Shown here piece after piece: positions 42,635 to 51,824 of a stretch of DNA of 64,000 nucleotides. This stretch comes from Mesorhizobium shangrilense. Lineage in GTDB: Bacteria > Pseudomonadota > Alphaproteobacteria > Rhizobiales > Rhizobiaceae. A model generated the notes under the pieces. That model did not search any database. It saw only the letters and a program-made list of their open reading frames with translations, and was not told the origin of the DNA. The stretch spans positions 1,865,501 through 1,929,500 of the forward strand of contig NZ_JAQGPN010000001.1 in assembly GCF_028826155.1 (NCBI RefSeq), in the 5' to 3' direction. The translations under genes were made by a program, and so were the position numbers. How positions within the stretch are numbered: the stretch's first letter is position 1; every line of letters begins with the position of its first letter.

Positions 42635-44482
42635 ATGAACAAGGATCAAAAGGTCCAAACTACAGCGCCCCCAGACGGCCAAAGGTCAGCCGATCCCGGG
42701 GAAGCAACCGCAACGTCAGCATCCATTGCGGACACCGCGAATAACCAAGCGTCTTCGCGTCATCCCCCCGCTGATGCTGCCATCCCGACGATACCTCCAG
42801 AGAACGCACATTCGTCGGACCTGACCTACAATCCAGCGGAGAAAGTGGCTCTTCACCCAATTACTACCATTGATGACGACTTGCTCTCACTGCTCGCGGA
42901 CGCAAAGTCGGTCGCTCTCTTCGGGCAGAGGACTGGGCGGCTGAAAGGTAATGCCTTGCCATGCGCCATCGCTGCTGCAGAGCGCAAGACCCAGCTTACT
43001 TGGCTCGATGATGAGGCCGTTAAGCTGCAAGAGGCGCTGAACCTTGCTGTGGGGAACATTGCGCCCGTCACCCTTTTGCACCTTAGAAGCGGGTGGAACC
43101 CGTTTGTTAGCTCTAGGGGAAAACTTATAAGAAGAGTACTTAAGTGTGGGACGTACATATTAATATCGGCGATACTCATGATCGCGGCTGCCATAACAAC
43201 ATTCATACTAGACAAGGGTGCATCAATAATTAGACCATTGGAATCACTTGCAACCATGGATCCATCCAGTCGAATAAGTCATTTGCAAAGACAAATATTG
43301 AGAGGAATTAATAACGACGGAAGAGATGCGGCAGATAATGTTGTTATGAACGAGGCGTACTTTGGTTCTGTGGACGAGCTTCGAAGGATTGATCAGGAGT
43401 TGATGGTGTATTTGCCGCTATCGTCAGCGTTCCTGAGTACGTATACGGATTATTTATTTCCTCTCAGAAATTTTTTTGATCGACCTGACAGCGGTGTGGT
43501 TGTGGCGTCGGCGGCGCCAAGTGTCTGGGCTAGTCCGGCGGCGCCAGGTGCCTCGGCTACTCCGGCAGCGCCAGGTGCCTCGGCTACCTCGGCGGCGTCA
43601 GGCGCGCCGACTACTTCGGCAGCGCCGAGTGCGTCGGCTTCCCCATCAGCGCCAAGTGTCTCGGCTACTCCGGCGGCGCCAGGTGCAACGGCTACTCCGG
43701 CGGCGCCTGGTGCATCGGCTACTCCGGCGACGCCAGGTGCCTCGGCTACCCCGGCAGCGCCAGGTGCCTCGGCTACCTCGGCGGCGTCAGGTGCACCGAC
43801 TACTTCGGCAGCGCCGAGTGCGTCGGCTTCCCCATCAGCGCCAGGTGCCTTGGCCGCCCCGGTAGCACTAGGTACCTCGGGTGTGCCTGGCGGTGTAGGG
43901 GCGGAGGTCGCTGGCTATGGCTCGCAGATCTTTTCCTGTGAGTTAACCAGCACGTTGCGCACGGATACGAAGAGTGAGTCGCCCACTGGGGACAATTTGT
44001 CTATAGCAACGTTGCTTTTGAAGAATCAGAGAAGTTTGATTGATCTCTACTGTCTTGAAAGGTTGAGGTATCAACCAACAATGATCCCATCTATCAAGTC
44101 CCGTGTTAGTGATATGAAGCTAACTCTTGGGTTATATTCACTGTGGGTACTTCCAGCGATATGTGGAATTCTAGGTGCTACAGTTTTCTTTATGCGATCA
44201 CTGCTAGATCCTCTTATACCTGACCCGCCAGGAGGGGAGATATTTCTGCGAGTGGCGCTTGGCGCTCTGGCCGGAATTATTCTCGGGTGGTTTTGGTCTC
44301 CCGATGATGCTTCAGGCACTGGAGTATCGAATGTTGGACTCGGTTTGTTCGCGCTCTCCTTCCTGGTGGGTTTCAGCATAAACGTGTTCTTTGTGATGCT
44401 GGATCGTTTTGTAATGATGACTGAAGAGTTTGTTTCCAACATCGGTCGCGCGCCTCCCAGAGATCGCCAAGCGACCAAGTAG
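42635..44482 (+). CDS. Membrane protein of unknown function with a 27-bp minisatellite
   Basis: A 615-residue protein starting at ATG 42635. The first 165 residues are polar and probably cytoplasmic. A membrane helix lies at about 170-193, then a loop region containing 14 nine-residue units of AAPGASATP type (293-418), and three more membrane helices near 498-520, 536-558 and 570-592. The repeat is GC rich while flanking parts (43.1-43.5 and 44.0-44.4 kb) are clearly AT richer than the genome and use AT-ending codons, a sign of horizontal transfer. No family was recognised. The repeat probably forms an extended extracytoplasmic linker. Confidence 0.75.
   Translation: MNKDQKVQTTAPPDGQRSADPGEATATSASIADTANNQASSRHPPADAAIPTIPPENAHSSDLTYNPAEKVALHPITTIDDDLLSLLADAKSVALFGQRTGRLKGNALPCAIAAAERKTQLTWLDDEAVKLQEALNLAVGNIAPVTLLHLRSGWNPFVSSRGKLIRRVLKCGTYILISAILMIAAAITTFILDKGASIIRPLESLATMDPSSRISHLQRQILRGINNDGRDAADNVVMNEAYFGSVDELRRIDQELMVYLPLSSAFLSTYTDYLFPLRNFFDRPDSGVVVASAAPSVWASPAAPGASATPAAPGASATSAASGAPTTSAAPSASASPSAPSVSATPAAPGATATPAAPGASATPATPGASATPAAPGASATSAASGAPTTSAAPSASASPSAPGALAAPVALGTSGVPGGVGAEVAGYGSQIFSCELTSTLRTDTKSESPTGDNLSIATLLLKNQRSLIDLYCLERLRYQPTMIPSIKSRVSDMKLTLGLYSLWVLPAICGILGATVFFMRSLLDPLIPDPPGGEIFLRVALGALAGIILGWFWSPDDASGTGVSNVGLGLFALSFLVGFSINVFFVMLDRFVMMTEEFVSNIGRAPPRDRQATK
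43511..43888 (+). repeat. In-frame tandem repeat, 14 units of 27 bp, with a 189-bp higher-order copy
   Basis: Each unit encodes nine residues related to AAPGASATP. Units 3-6 (from 43565) and 10-13 (from 43754) are almost identical over about 100 bases, so a block of seven units (189 bp) was duplicated after the simple array formed. All unit changes keep the reading frame. Confidence 0.9.
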
Positions 44483-44511
44483 GGCACCAATGGCCTGCTG
44501 TTATTCCCCCC

Positions 44512-45201
44512 TCACGCCACCTTGCGGCTCTCCCCCGCAAACGAGCTCAGCCCCAGCCAGTTCTGCATCGCGGTGGCGATCTTGGGGTCGCCGTCGAGTT
44601 CGATGTGGCCGGCGTCGAGTTCCTTGCGTACCCCGCTCAAGCCCATCCAGATGGCGGTCATCGCCCTGAGCGAGCTTTTCACCAGGAGGTCGACGTCGTA
44701 ACCGGGATCGAAGCCGCAGAGGTCGACCGTGCGTCCGTCCACGACCAGCCACCAGTTCTGCTGCGCCCGCGGCGCCTCGGGGTACAGAAACTGAATCGTG
44801 CAGCGGCGCGGCGGCAGCGGATCGGGGTTGAGGTTGCGGCGCATGTCCCACATCAGCAGCGAAGGGTCGAGGTTGCGCAGCGTTACCTGCGATTCCACCC
44901 AACGCTGGCCCCATACGCCTATGCCAAGGATCAGCGGACGCAGCTCCTCTCCGGCTTCGGTCAATCGATACTCCGGCGCGCCGCTTGAGCGCTCCGAGCG
45001 GATCACCCCGGCGCGCTCCAGCTGCTTGAGACGCTTGGAAAGCAGGGCAGGGGACATCTTCGGCACGCCGCGCCTGAGATCGTTGAAGCGCGTCGAACCG
45101 CACAGGAGCTCGCGGACGACCAAGGTCGTCCAGCGCGTGCACAAGATCTCAGAAGCCATGGAGACTGGGCAAAACTGTCCGTAACCGCCGCGATCGCTCA
45201 T
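44512..45201 (-). CDS. HxlR-family transcriptional regulator
   Basis: A 229-residue regulator. Residues 8-105 are an HxlR winged helix: CPVSMASEILCTRWTTLVVRELL, FNDLRRGVPKMSPALLSKRLKQLERAGVI and YRLTEAGEELRPLI. The C-terminal 110 residues (CTIQFLYPEAP..WWLVVDGRTVDLC) resemble a sterol-carrier-like ligand domain. It is divergent from the acyl-CoA dehydrogenase gene and is its likely regulator. Confidence 0.88.
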   Translation of the reverse strand: MSDRGGYGQFCPVSMASEILCTRWTTLVVRELLCGSTRFNDLRRGVPKMSPALLSKRLKQLERAGVIRSERSSGAPEYRLTEAGEELRPLILGIGVWGQRWVESQVTLRNLDPSLLMWDMRRNLNPDPLPPRRCTIQFLYPEAPRAQQNWWLVVDGRTVDLCGFDPGYDVDLLVKSSLRAMTAIWMGLSGVRKELDAGHIELDGDPKIATAMQNWLGLSSFAGESRKVA

Positions 45202-45218
45202 GCGCCGTCACTCGTTTG

Positions 45219-45231
45219 TGGACCTGGTCCA
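45219..45231. promoter_or_regulatory. Palindromic operator candidate
   Basis: TGGACC-T-GGTCCA, a perfect 6-1-6 palindrome, lies 18 bases upstream of the HxlR gene in the 131-base divergent region. It could be the operator for both genes. Confidence 0.45.
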
Positions 45232-45332
45232 TGATAGCATGAATTGGGGCGGTCGCGTGCAGTACAGTTCCTGAACTGGAGCTTCCGACCGAATGGAGCA
45301 ATCCTCGGCCATTCGGTTCAATGGAGGAATGC

Positions 45333-46496
45333 ATGAAACCGATTCTGGCATCGCAAATGACGGAGGCTACCCCCGTCGGGTCTGAACTGTTGGAAACCGC
45401 CCGCAGACTCTCTGGAATCTTTGCCGAGCGCGCTTCTGCTTTCGACGAGGGCGACCGCTTCGTCTCCGAGAACTATGCCGTCCTGAAGGAAGCCGGCCTC
45501 GTCGCGGCCGCCGTTCCCAGCGAACTGGGCGGGGTCGGGGCCGAGATCGGCGAGCTTTGCGACATGCTGCGGATCCTCGCGCACGGCTGCAGTTCCACGG
45601 CGCTGGCCTTCGCCATGCACACGCATCAGGTGGCGATCCCGGCATGGCGCTGGCGGCACCAGAAGGTCGCGGCAGTGGAGCCGCTCCTGAAGCGGGTCGC
45701 CGCGGAAAACCTCATCCTGCTCTCCAGCGGTGGTTCGGACTGGATCGCCGGCTCGGGCAGCGCTGAGAAAGTGGAAGGCGGATACCGCATCAACGCCCGA
45801 AAAGTGTTCACCTCGGGCGCGGAGGCGGGCGACATCCTGATGACGGGCGCGATCCATCGCGCCGAGGACGGCAGCGAGGCCGTCATCCATTTCGGCGCGT
45901 CGATGAAGGCGCCGGAGGTGAAGGTCGTGGAGACGTGGCGCGCACTCGGCATGCGGGGCACCGGGTCCAACGACGTCGCGATCGAAGGCCTGTTCGTGCC
46001 GGATTCCGCGGTCGGCTTCTCGCGCACGGCCCGGCGCTGGCACCCGGTGTTCCAGATCATCGCGACGATCGCCTTCCCGCTGATCTACGCAGTCTATGTC
46101 GGGGTGGCGGAAAGCGCCCGCGACATCGCGATCGGGCTGGCGAAGAAGAAGCCGATCAACGCCCATGCCGTCGAGCTCGCCGGCCGCATGGACACCGCGC
46201 TCCGCGGCGCGCAGATGGCGCATCGCTCGATGGTCGAGGCGGCAGAGCGCAACGAGCCCGGCGCCGAGAGCGTCAACGACGTGATGATCGGCCGCTCCCT
46301 GGTTGCGCGGCATGGCCTCGAGGCGGTCGAACTGGCGATGGAACTTGCGGGCGGCGCGGGTTTCTACCGGACCAACGGACTGGAGCGCCGGTTCCGTGAC
46401 ATGCAGGGCGCACGGTTCCACCCGCTGCAATCCGGACCGCAGGCACAATATGCCGGCGCAATGGCGCTCGGCCAGCCGGTGGACGAGATCTTCTGA
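45333..46496 (+). CDS. Acyl-CoA dehydrogenase family protein
   Basis: A 387-residue flavoprotein of the acyl-CoA dehydrogenase/HpaH-like group. ATG 45333 follows GGAGG at 45323-45327. The N-terminal helical domain (ENYAVLKEAGLVAAAVPSELGG) and mid beta domain (GGYRINARKVFTSGAEAGD, WRALGMRGTGSNDVAIEGLFVPD) are typical, and the C-terminal helices include LELAGGAGFYRTNGLERRFRDMQ. The usual catalytic Glu could not be placed with certainty. The substrate is unknown; the facing HxlR gene suggests a ligand-controlled catabolic step. Confidence 0.88.
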   Translation: MKPILASQMTEATPVGSELLETARRLSGIFAERASAFDEGDRFVSENYAVLKEAGLVAAAVPSELGGVGAEIGELCDMLRILAHGCSSTALAFAMHTHQVAIPAWRWRHQKVAAVEPLLKRVAAENLILLSSGGSDWIAGSGSAEKVEGGYRINARKVFTSGAEAGDILMTGAIHRAEDGSEAVIHFGASMKAPEVKVVETWRALGMRGTGSNDVAIEGLFVPDSAVGFSRTARRWHPVFQIIATIAFPLIYAVYVGVAESARDIAIGLAKKKPINAHAVELAGRMDTALRGAQMAHRSMVEAAERNEPGAESVNDVMIGRSLVARHGLEAVELAMELAGGAGFYRTNGLERRFRDMQGARFHPLQSGPQAQYAGAMALGQPVDEIF

Positions 46497-46502
46497 CACG
46501 AA

Positions 46503-46537
46503 AAAGGGCCTCGTTCCGGCGGAACGGGGCCCTTTCT
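46503..46537. terminator. Bidirectional terminator
   Basis: A 15-bp stem (46503-46517 with 46521-46535) broken only by one G-T pair, with a 3-base loop. A and T runs flank it, so it can end transcription from both convergent genes. Confidence 0.85.
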
Positions 46538-46593
46538 ACATGTCCTGCCAATCGCAGGTGTAGGTCGCCAACGCCCTGCGTCGCCTCGGCAGA

Positions 46594-47976
46594 TCACTTC
46601 AGCGGTTTCAATTCCTGCGCGATGGTCGGCAGCAGTTCCGACACGTTGGGATGGATGTGCACTGCCCGCTGCAGGGTGGCGACCGGCGCCTTGGCGTACA
46701 TCAGGTCGAGCACGCAGTGCACCGCCTCGTCGCCGCCCGGCCCGAGCACCGAGCATCCCAGGATCTCGTTGCTGTCGGCGTCGACGAGCAGCTTCATGAA
46801 GCCCTGCGTCTCGCCCTTCTCGACGGCGCGGCCGACCCGCGTCATCGGCCGCATGCCGACAAGCGCGCGGCGGCCGGACTCGCGCACGGCGGCCTCGGTC
46901 ATGCCGGCACGGCCGAGCGGCGGGTCGATGTAGAGCGCGTAGGCCTCTATGCGGTCGCTGACCCTGCGCGGATCATTGTCGAGCAGGTTGGCGGCGACGA
47001 TCTCGAAATCGTTGTAGGAGGTGTGGGTGAAGGCGCCGCGTCCATTGCAGTCGCCCATCGCCCAGATGCCGGGCACGCTGGTCCGCAGTTGATCGTCGAC
47101 ATCGATGTAGCCGCGCTTGTCCGTCCTGACGCCCGCGAGATCGAGCCCGAGGTCGTCGGTGTTCGGCGTGCGGCCGATGGCCAGCAGCACATGCGAGCCG
47201 ACGACCGAGCGGTTTCCGCTCGTACAGTCGACACTGACCGAAATACCTTCCGCATGCCGCGCAAAGCCGATGCATTCAGCCGAAAGCCGGAACTGGATTC
47301 CTTCGCGCTCCAGAATGTCCTTGATCGCCTCCGATACGTCCTCGTCCTCGCGGCTGATCAGCCGCGGGCCCTTCTCGACGACGGTCACCTCGCTGCCGAA
47401 GCGGCGGTACATCTGGGCGAACTCCAGGCCGATGTAGCTGCCGCCGATCACCACCAGATGGCGCGGCAGAAAGTCGACCTCCATCATGGTCGAGTTGGTG
47501 AGGTGGGTGATGTCGCTAAGCCCCGGCATATCGGGCACATTGGCGCGGCCGCCGACATTAATGAAGATGCGGGGTCCGGTCAGCAGCTCATCGCCGACGC
47601 GCACGCTGTCCGGACCCTCGAAACGCGCATGGCCGCGGAGCAGCGTGCAGTTCTCCATGCCGGCGATCCAGTCCTCCAGATTGCTGCGCGATGCCGAGGC
47701 AATGGCATCCTTGCGCGCCTTCACCGACTTCATGTCGACTGTGACGGGGCCGCTGACCGAGACGCCGTAGTCGCCCGAACGGCGCGCGAGATGCGCTGCA
47801 TAGGCGCTTGCGACCATCGCCTTGGTCGGCGTGCAGCCGGTGTTGACGCAGGTGCCGCCGACCAGCTTGCGCTCGATCAGCGCGACCTTCATCCCGGCCG
47901 AGCTGAGCCGCCCGGCAAGCGGAGGACCGGCCTGGCCGGCGCCGATGACGATGGCGTCGAACGGCCGAGCGTTCAT
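46594..47976 (-). CDS. FAD-dependent pyridine nucleotide-disulfide oxidoreductase
   Basis: A 460-residue class I flavoprotein reductase resembling mercuric reductase or dihydrolipoamide dehydrogenase. FAD motif GAGQAG near residue 13, redox disulfide in GGTCVNTGCTPTK, NAD(P) motif GGSYIGLE, the second FAD motif WAMGDCNG and the C-terminal His-Glu pair in HIHPNVSELL are all present. It has no N-terminal HMA domain or terminal Cys pair, so mercury reduction is doubtful. ATG 47976 overlaps the DUF4126 stop. Confidence 0.88.
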   Translation of the reverse strand: MNARPFDAIVIGAGQAGPPLAGRLSSAGMKVALIERKLVGGTCVNTGCTPTKAMVASAYAAHLARRSGDYGVSVSGPVTVDMKSVKARKDAIASASRSNLEDWIAGMENCTLLRGHARFEGPDSVRVGDELLTGPRIFINVGGRANVPDMPGLSDITHLTNSTMMEVDFLPRHLVVIGGSYIGLEFAQMYRRFGSEVTVVEKGPRLISREDEDVSEAIKDILEREGIQFRLSAECIGFARHAEGISVSVDCTSGNRSVVGSHVLLAIGRTPNTDDLGLDLAGVRTDKRGYIDVDDQLRTSVPGIWAMGDCNGRGAFTHTSYNDFEIVAANLLDNDPRRVSDRIEAYALYIDPPLGRAGMTEAAVRESGRRALVGMRPMTRVGRAVEKGETQGFMKLLVDADSNEILGCSVLGPGGDEAVHCVLDLMYAKAPVATLQRAVHIHPNVSELLPTIAQELKPLK

Positions 47977-48434
47977 GAGACAGCTCCAACGATCAGCAGG
48001 CCGCCGACGATGGCGACCGCGTCCTCGATCAGCGCTGCCGGCCGGTCGTTCCCAAAGGCCGCGGCAAGGCGCGCGCGAAGGTCGGCGCCGCCATAGGTGC
48101 CGATCACTGCGCCGACGGCGCTGGCGATCGCGCCCGCGAGGGCAGCGCCGGTGGCGGCCCCGAGAACCGCGCCGGCGAATGCCCCCGATACCAGCCGCGC
48201 GCCGAACTGCTGCGGCACCTTGCGGCTCGGCGTCGACGGCAACTGGTCGGTGATGAATTCCACGATGGCGAGCACGGTGAATACGGCAAGCGCCGCCCAG
48301 TGGCCCATGAAGGCGGCCCATGTGCCGGCGAGCGGCAGCCATCCCAGCCCTGCGCCCCAGGCGACGGCGGCGGGCGCCGTCATGGCCCGAAGCCCGGCGA
48401 CCACGCCAATCAGCAAGGCAAGCACATAGAGCAT
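47973..48434 (-). CDS. DUF4126 membrane protein
   Basis: A 153-residue, very hydrophobic protein with about four membrane or re-entrant helices and glycine/alanine-rich repeats (GAVLGAATGAALAGAIASAVGAVIGTYGG). The opening LLIGVVAGLRAMTAPAAVAWG matches DUF4126. ATG 48434 is selected; a longer frame to 48626 has no signal-like extension. It is cotranscribed with the flavoprotein by ATGA overlap. The function is unknown. Confidence 0.82.
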   Translation of the reverse strand: MLYVLALLIGVVAGLRAMTAPAAVAWGAGLGWLPLAGTWAAFMGHWAALAVFTVLAIVEFITDQLPSTPSRKVPQQFGARLVSGAFAGAVLGAATGAALAGAIASAVGAVIGTYGGADLRARLAAAFGNDRPAALIEDAVAIVGGLLIVGAVS

Positions 48435-48661
48435 GACCCCTCGAGCCGCTGCAACGATTGGGTGCAGGCTAGCAGAAGTCTTGGGGATAGCTAAGGCATT
48501 CTCTCGATGCCGCGCGGATAGACAGGCGGCCAGGGAAAGCCCCCTCTCAGCCTTGCTTGCTCGGCCCCTCTCTCCCACTCCGGGGCGAGGATGGGAGCAA
48601 GCAGATTGAGGCACATCCTCTCCCAAACGGGGTGAGGTGGGTAGGAATGGCTCGATGGAAG
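48435..48661. other. Intergenic region upstream of DUF4126
   Basis: 227 bases between the DUF4126 start and the fhs stop, both leftward. Near 48565-48640 it holds CTCTCCCA-type repeats in both orientations (ctctcccactccgggg, cctctcccaaacgggg), a dispersed style often seen in rhizobial intergenic DNA. It must contain the DUF4126 promoter. Confidence 0.4.
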
Positions 48662-50341
48662 CTAGAACAGCCCTTCGATCTGCCCGGCCTCGTTGAGGAA
48701 GATCTTCTCCGACGAGGGGGTCTTGGGAAGCCCCGGCATGGTCATGATCTCACCGCAGATGGCGACGACGAAGCCGGCGCCGGCCGACAGGCGCACCTCG
48801 CGGACCGGGACGACGTGGCCGGTCGGCGCGCCGCGCAGGTTCGGATCGGTCGAGAAGGAATACTGCGTCTTCGCCATGCAGACCGGCAGGTCGCCGTAGC
48901 CGGCCGCCTCCCAGGCATGCAGCTGGTCGCGCACGCTCTTGTCGGCGATCGCTTCCGAGCCGCGATAGATGCGCTTCACGATGGTGTCGATCTTGTCGAA
49001 GAGCTTCATCTCGTTCGGATAGAGCGGCGCGAACTGCGATGCGCCGTGTTCGGCCAGATCTGCCACCTTGTGCGCCAGCTCCTCGATGCCGGCGGAACCC
49101 TGCGCCCAATGCTTGCACAGTATGGCTTCCTCGCCGAGCGAAGCGACAAAATCCTTGACCTCCTGGATTTCGGCTTCGGTATCGGAGTGGAAATGATTGA
49201 TGGCCACCACCGCCGGCACGCCGAACTGCTTCACGTTCTCGATATGGCGGCCGAGATTGGCGCAGCCCTTGTGGACGGCCTCGATGTTCTCCTTGCCGAG
49301 GTCCTCCTTCTTGACGCCGCCGTTCATCTTCAGCGCGCGCACGGTCGCCACGATCACGGCGGCTGCGGGCTTCAGGCCGGCCTTGCGGCACTTGATGTCG
49401 AAGAATTTTTCCGCACCGAGATCCGCGCCGAACCCGGCTTCGGTGACGACATAGTCGGCGAGCTTCAGCGCGGTCGTCGTGGCGACCACCGAGTTGCAGC
49501 CATGGGCGATGTTGGCGAATGGACCACCGTGCACGAAGGCCGGGTTGTTCTCCAGCGTCTGCACGAGATTGGGCTGCATGGCGTCCTTGAGCAGCACGGC
49601 CATGGCGCCGTCGGCCTTGAGGTCGCGGGCGTAGACGGCGCTCTTGTCACGGCGATAGGCCACGATGATGTCGCCGAGGCGCTTCTCCAGGTCCTTCAGG
49701 TCCGTGGCCAGGCACAGGATCGCCATGACCTCGGAAGCCACTGTGATGTCGAAGCCGGCCTCGCGCGGAAAACCGTTGGCGACGCCGCCAAGCGACGCGA
49801 TGATCTCGCGCAGAGCGCGGTCGTTCATGTCCATGACGCGCCGCCAGGTGACGCGGCGTGTGTCGATGCCGAGCTCGTTGCCCCAGTAGATGTGGTTGTC
49901 GATGAGCGCGGAGAGCAGGTTGTGCGCCGTGGTGATGGCGTGGAAATCGCCGGTGAAGTGGAGGTTCATGTCCTCCATCGGCACCACCTGCGCGTAGCCG
50001 CCGCCGGCCGCGCCGCCCTTGACGCCGAAGTTAGGGCCGAGCGAGGCCTCGCGGATGCAGATGATCGCCTTCTTGCCGATACGGTTGAGCCCGTCACCCA
50101 AGCCGACCGTCGTGGTCGTCTTGCCTTCGCCGGCCGGCGTCGGGTTGATCGCGGTCACGAGGATCAGCTTGCCGGACGTGTTGGCCTGGGTCGACCTGAT
50201 GAATTCCGCCGATATCTTCGCCTTGTCGTGACCGTAGGGCAGAAGGTGCTCGACAGGAATGCCAAGCTTGCCGCCGATCTCCATGATCGGCTTCTTGTTC
50301 GCAGCGCGCGCAATCTCGATGTCGGTCTGCACGTCGGCCAT
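48662..50341 (-). CDS. fhs: Formate-tetrahydrofolate ligase
   Basis: A 559-residue enzyme of the expected length. It makes 10-formyl-THF from formate, THF and ATP in one-carbon metabolism. Visible marks are the ATP-binding loop [22 protein letters not shown]-like [20 protein letters not shown], and [18 protein letters not shown] 50341 (MADVQTD) follows GGGAG at the right distance; the longer frame to 50401 is rejected. Confidence 0.96.
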   Translation of the reverse strand: MADVQTDIEIARAANKKPIMEIGGKLGIPVEHLLPYGHDKAKISAEFIRSTQANTSGKLILVTAINPTPAGEGKTTTTVGLGDGLNRIGKKAIICIREASLGPNFGVKGGAAGGGYAQVVPMEDMNLHFTGDFHAITTAHNLLSALIDNHIYWGNELGIDTRRVTWRRVMDMNDRALREIIASLGGVANGFPREAGFDITVASEVMAILCLATDLKDLEKRLGDIIVAYRRDKSAVYARDLKADGAMAVLLKDAMQPNLVQTLENNPAFVHGGPFANIAHGCNSVVATTTALKLADYVVTEAGFGADLGAEKFFDIKCRKAGLKPAAAVIVATVRALKMNGGVKKEDLGKENIEAVHKGCANLGRHIENVKQFGVPAVVAINHFHSDTEAEIQEVKDFVASLGEEAILCKHWAQGSAGIEELAHKVADLAEHGASQFAPLYPNEMKLFDKIDTIVKRIYRGSEAIADKSVRDQLHAWEAAGYGDLPVCMAKTQYSFSTDPNLRGAPTGHVVPVREVRLSAGAGFVVAICGEIMTMPGLPKTPSSEKIFLNEAGQIEGLF

Positions 50342-50601
50342 GTGGTTCTCCCGGCTGGTGTCCCCGGCTGCGGTAGGCGCAACCTTTCTGTTCGTCGGCA
50401 TAGAAGCCCGAAGGAGGATTCGTCCGCAATCTCAAAACAGGCGCGGAATGCGCGAATTGCGACAGGGGCGGAGAGCGAACAGCGAATAGGGGACAAAGCG
50501 AATAGGGAAGCAGGTGAAACGGAGCCGGCGACGCGGCACGGATAGCCGCGAAACGCTTGACGCCCCCAAACAGGACTTTCTACTCGCTACTCGCTTGGTT
50601 C
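50342..50601. other. Intergenic region with GCGAATAG-type repeats
   Basis: 260 bases without a gene. Copies of GCGAAYAG run rightward at 50474-50508, and the related GCGAGTAG copies lie on the opposite strand at 50577-50600, so the region could fold into a long hairpin. It lies downstream of the DUF2333 operon and upstream of fhs. Confidence 0.5.
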
Positions 50602-51792
50602 CTACCGGTCGAGCACCTGACGAATCTCGACGATCTGGGAGCGGGCGCGCAGCAGGTTGAAGCCCATCGTCGCCAGATGCGAGGGGAACAGGAAGCTGGA
50701 CTCGTTGCCGTTGGAGATGATCCAGGGCTGCATGTTGAGCGCATCGCGCATCTGGGTCTGCATCGTATCCCACAACGTGGTGATGTTGCGCTCGCGGATG
50801 ACAGCCGAGAAATCCGTGCGCGTCGCGTTCAGCATCCCGTAATAGGCGTAGAGCTGGCCATAGGCGAACCAGAAACGATCGTCGGCACGCGGATCGAACC
50901 AGCCGGCGTCGGAGGCTTCTATCTGGCCGCGCAGGATGTCGGAGGTCGAGCCGATGTCGCCGGCGATGCGGTCGAGGAACTGCAGGAGGTTGTCCGCGCG
51001 GGCGTCGAAGGTCGACTGGCATTTTTCGAGGCTGGCGTTGAAGGCCCGCAGCTTGGCGATCGCTTCGCGGTAGACGCTGGGCGTCGGACGGGTCGGCCCG
51101 CGCAGGCCGATATACCAGGCGTCCTCGTCCCAGGCGAGCGCGGTGCGTGCGTCCTGCAGGTTCTGGTCGATGCGCGAGGTACCGCGTGCGCGGCCGAGCG
51201 CGTCAACCAGCTCGGTCGTCGTCCGGCGCAGCACCTGATTGATGCCGAGCTGGAAGGCGGCCTTGTTGTCGAAGAAGGGCGTGTTGCGCCACGGAACTCC
51301 GAAAAAGCCTAGCTTGGAGGCGAGCATGGAGGAGATCCATGCGTTCTGGTTGACGTTGAAGTCGACGAGATCAGCCGCCACGGCGGCAATTTCGGAGCGC
51401 TTGCAGCTTTGCGCGGCCGGCGGCGTGGCGGTTTGGCCGCTCGTCCCGCCGGTCGCCGGCTGCCCGGCCTGGCCGGAACCTGCAGTGTCGGCCGCGATCG
51501 GGTCGCCGGCAACGACGTTCGTCGCCTGGGCGGTGCTGGAAGCTGCTTCGATCCGGGTCGGGTAGTCCGGATCGAACCCCTTCCAGACCTGGGTGACGTA
51601 GAAGAAATAGCCGTACATGAAGACGATGCCGGCGAGGATCAGCCCGACCACGCCCTTCACGGTCCAACCCCGCCCGGCGTACCAATGGCCGGCCCACGCG
51701 AACGGCCACAGCAGGATGCCGATCACCCAGCCGATGCCGCGCCCGATCCATTGGAAGATGCGCGTGACGAAGTTGACGATCGGTTCCAGCAT
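50602..51792 (-). CDS. DUF2333 membrane-anchored protein
   Basis: A 396-residue protein with an amphipathic, Trp-rich start, one strong membrane helix (about 47-67, VVGLILAGIVFMYGYFFYV), a low-complexity Ala/Thr/Gly stretch (about 85-130) and a large extracytoplasmic helical domain (LVDFNVNQNAWISSMLASKLGFFGVPWRNTPFFDNKAAFQLG). The pattern is that of DUF2333, of unknown function. It is the last gene of the leftward run that begins at 58119. Confidence 0.88.
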   Translation of the reverse strand: MLEPIVNFVTRIFQWIGRGIGWVIGILLWPFAWAGHWYAGRGWTVKGVVGLILAGIVFMYGYFFYVTQVWKGFDPDYPTRIEAASSTAQATNVVAGDPIAADTAGSGQAGQPATGGTSGQTATPPAAQSCKRSEIAAVAADLVDFNVNQNAWISSMLASKLGFFGVPWRNTPFFDNKAAFQLGINQVLRRTTTELVDALGRARGTSRIDQNLQDARTALAWDEDAWYIGLRGPTRPTPSVYREAIAKLRAFNASLEKCQSTFDARADNLLQFLDRIAGDIGSTSDILRGQIEASDAGWFDPRADDRFWFAYGQLYAYYGMLNATRTDFSAVIRERNITTLWDTMQTQMRDALNMQPWIISNGNESSFLFPSHLATMGFNLLRARSQIVEIRQVLDR

Positions 51793-51824
51793 TCAGATCC
51801 CCTCAAACGCGGCTTTGCGCCGGT

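Noticed and set aside
42351-42638. Alternative small open frame in the accessory insert
   Set aside because: It has no ribosome site or signal peptide and overlaps the better supported 42415-42630 gene in another frame.
43511-43888. CRISPR-like repeat array
   Set aside because: The units are contiguous without spacers, in frame and protein coding, so this is a coding minisatellite.
46594-47976. Mercuric reductase call
   Set aside because: Neither an HMA domain nor the C-terminal Cys pair is present and no mer genes are nearby; only the general flavoprotein family is supported.
48557-50545. Plus-strand open frame of 662 codons
   Set aside because: It is antisense to fhs, an unmistakable gene; codon pattern fits a shadow.
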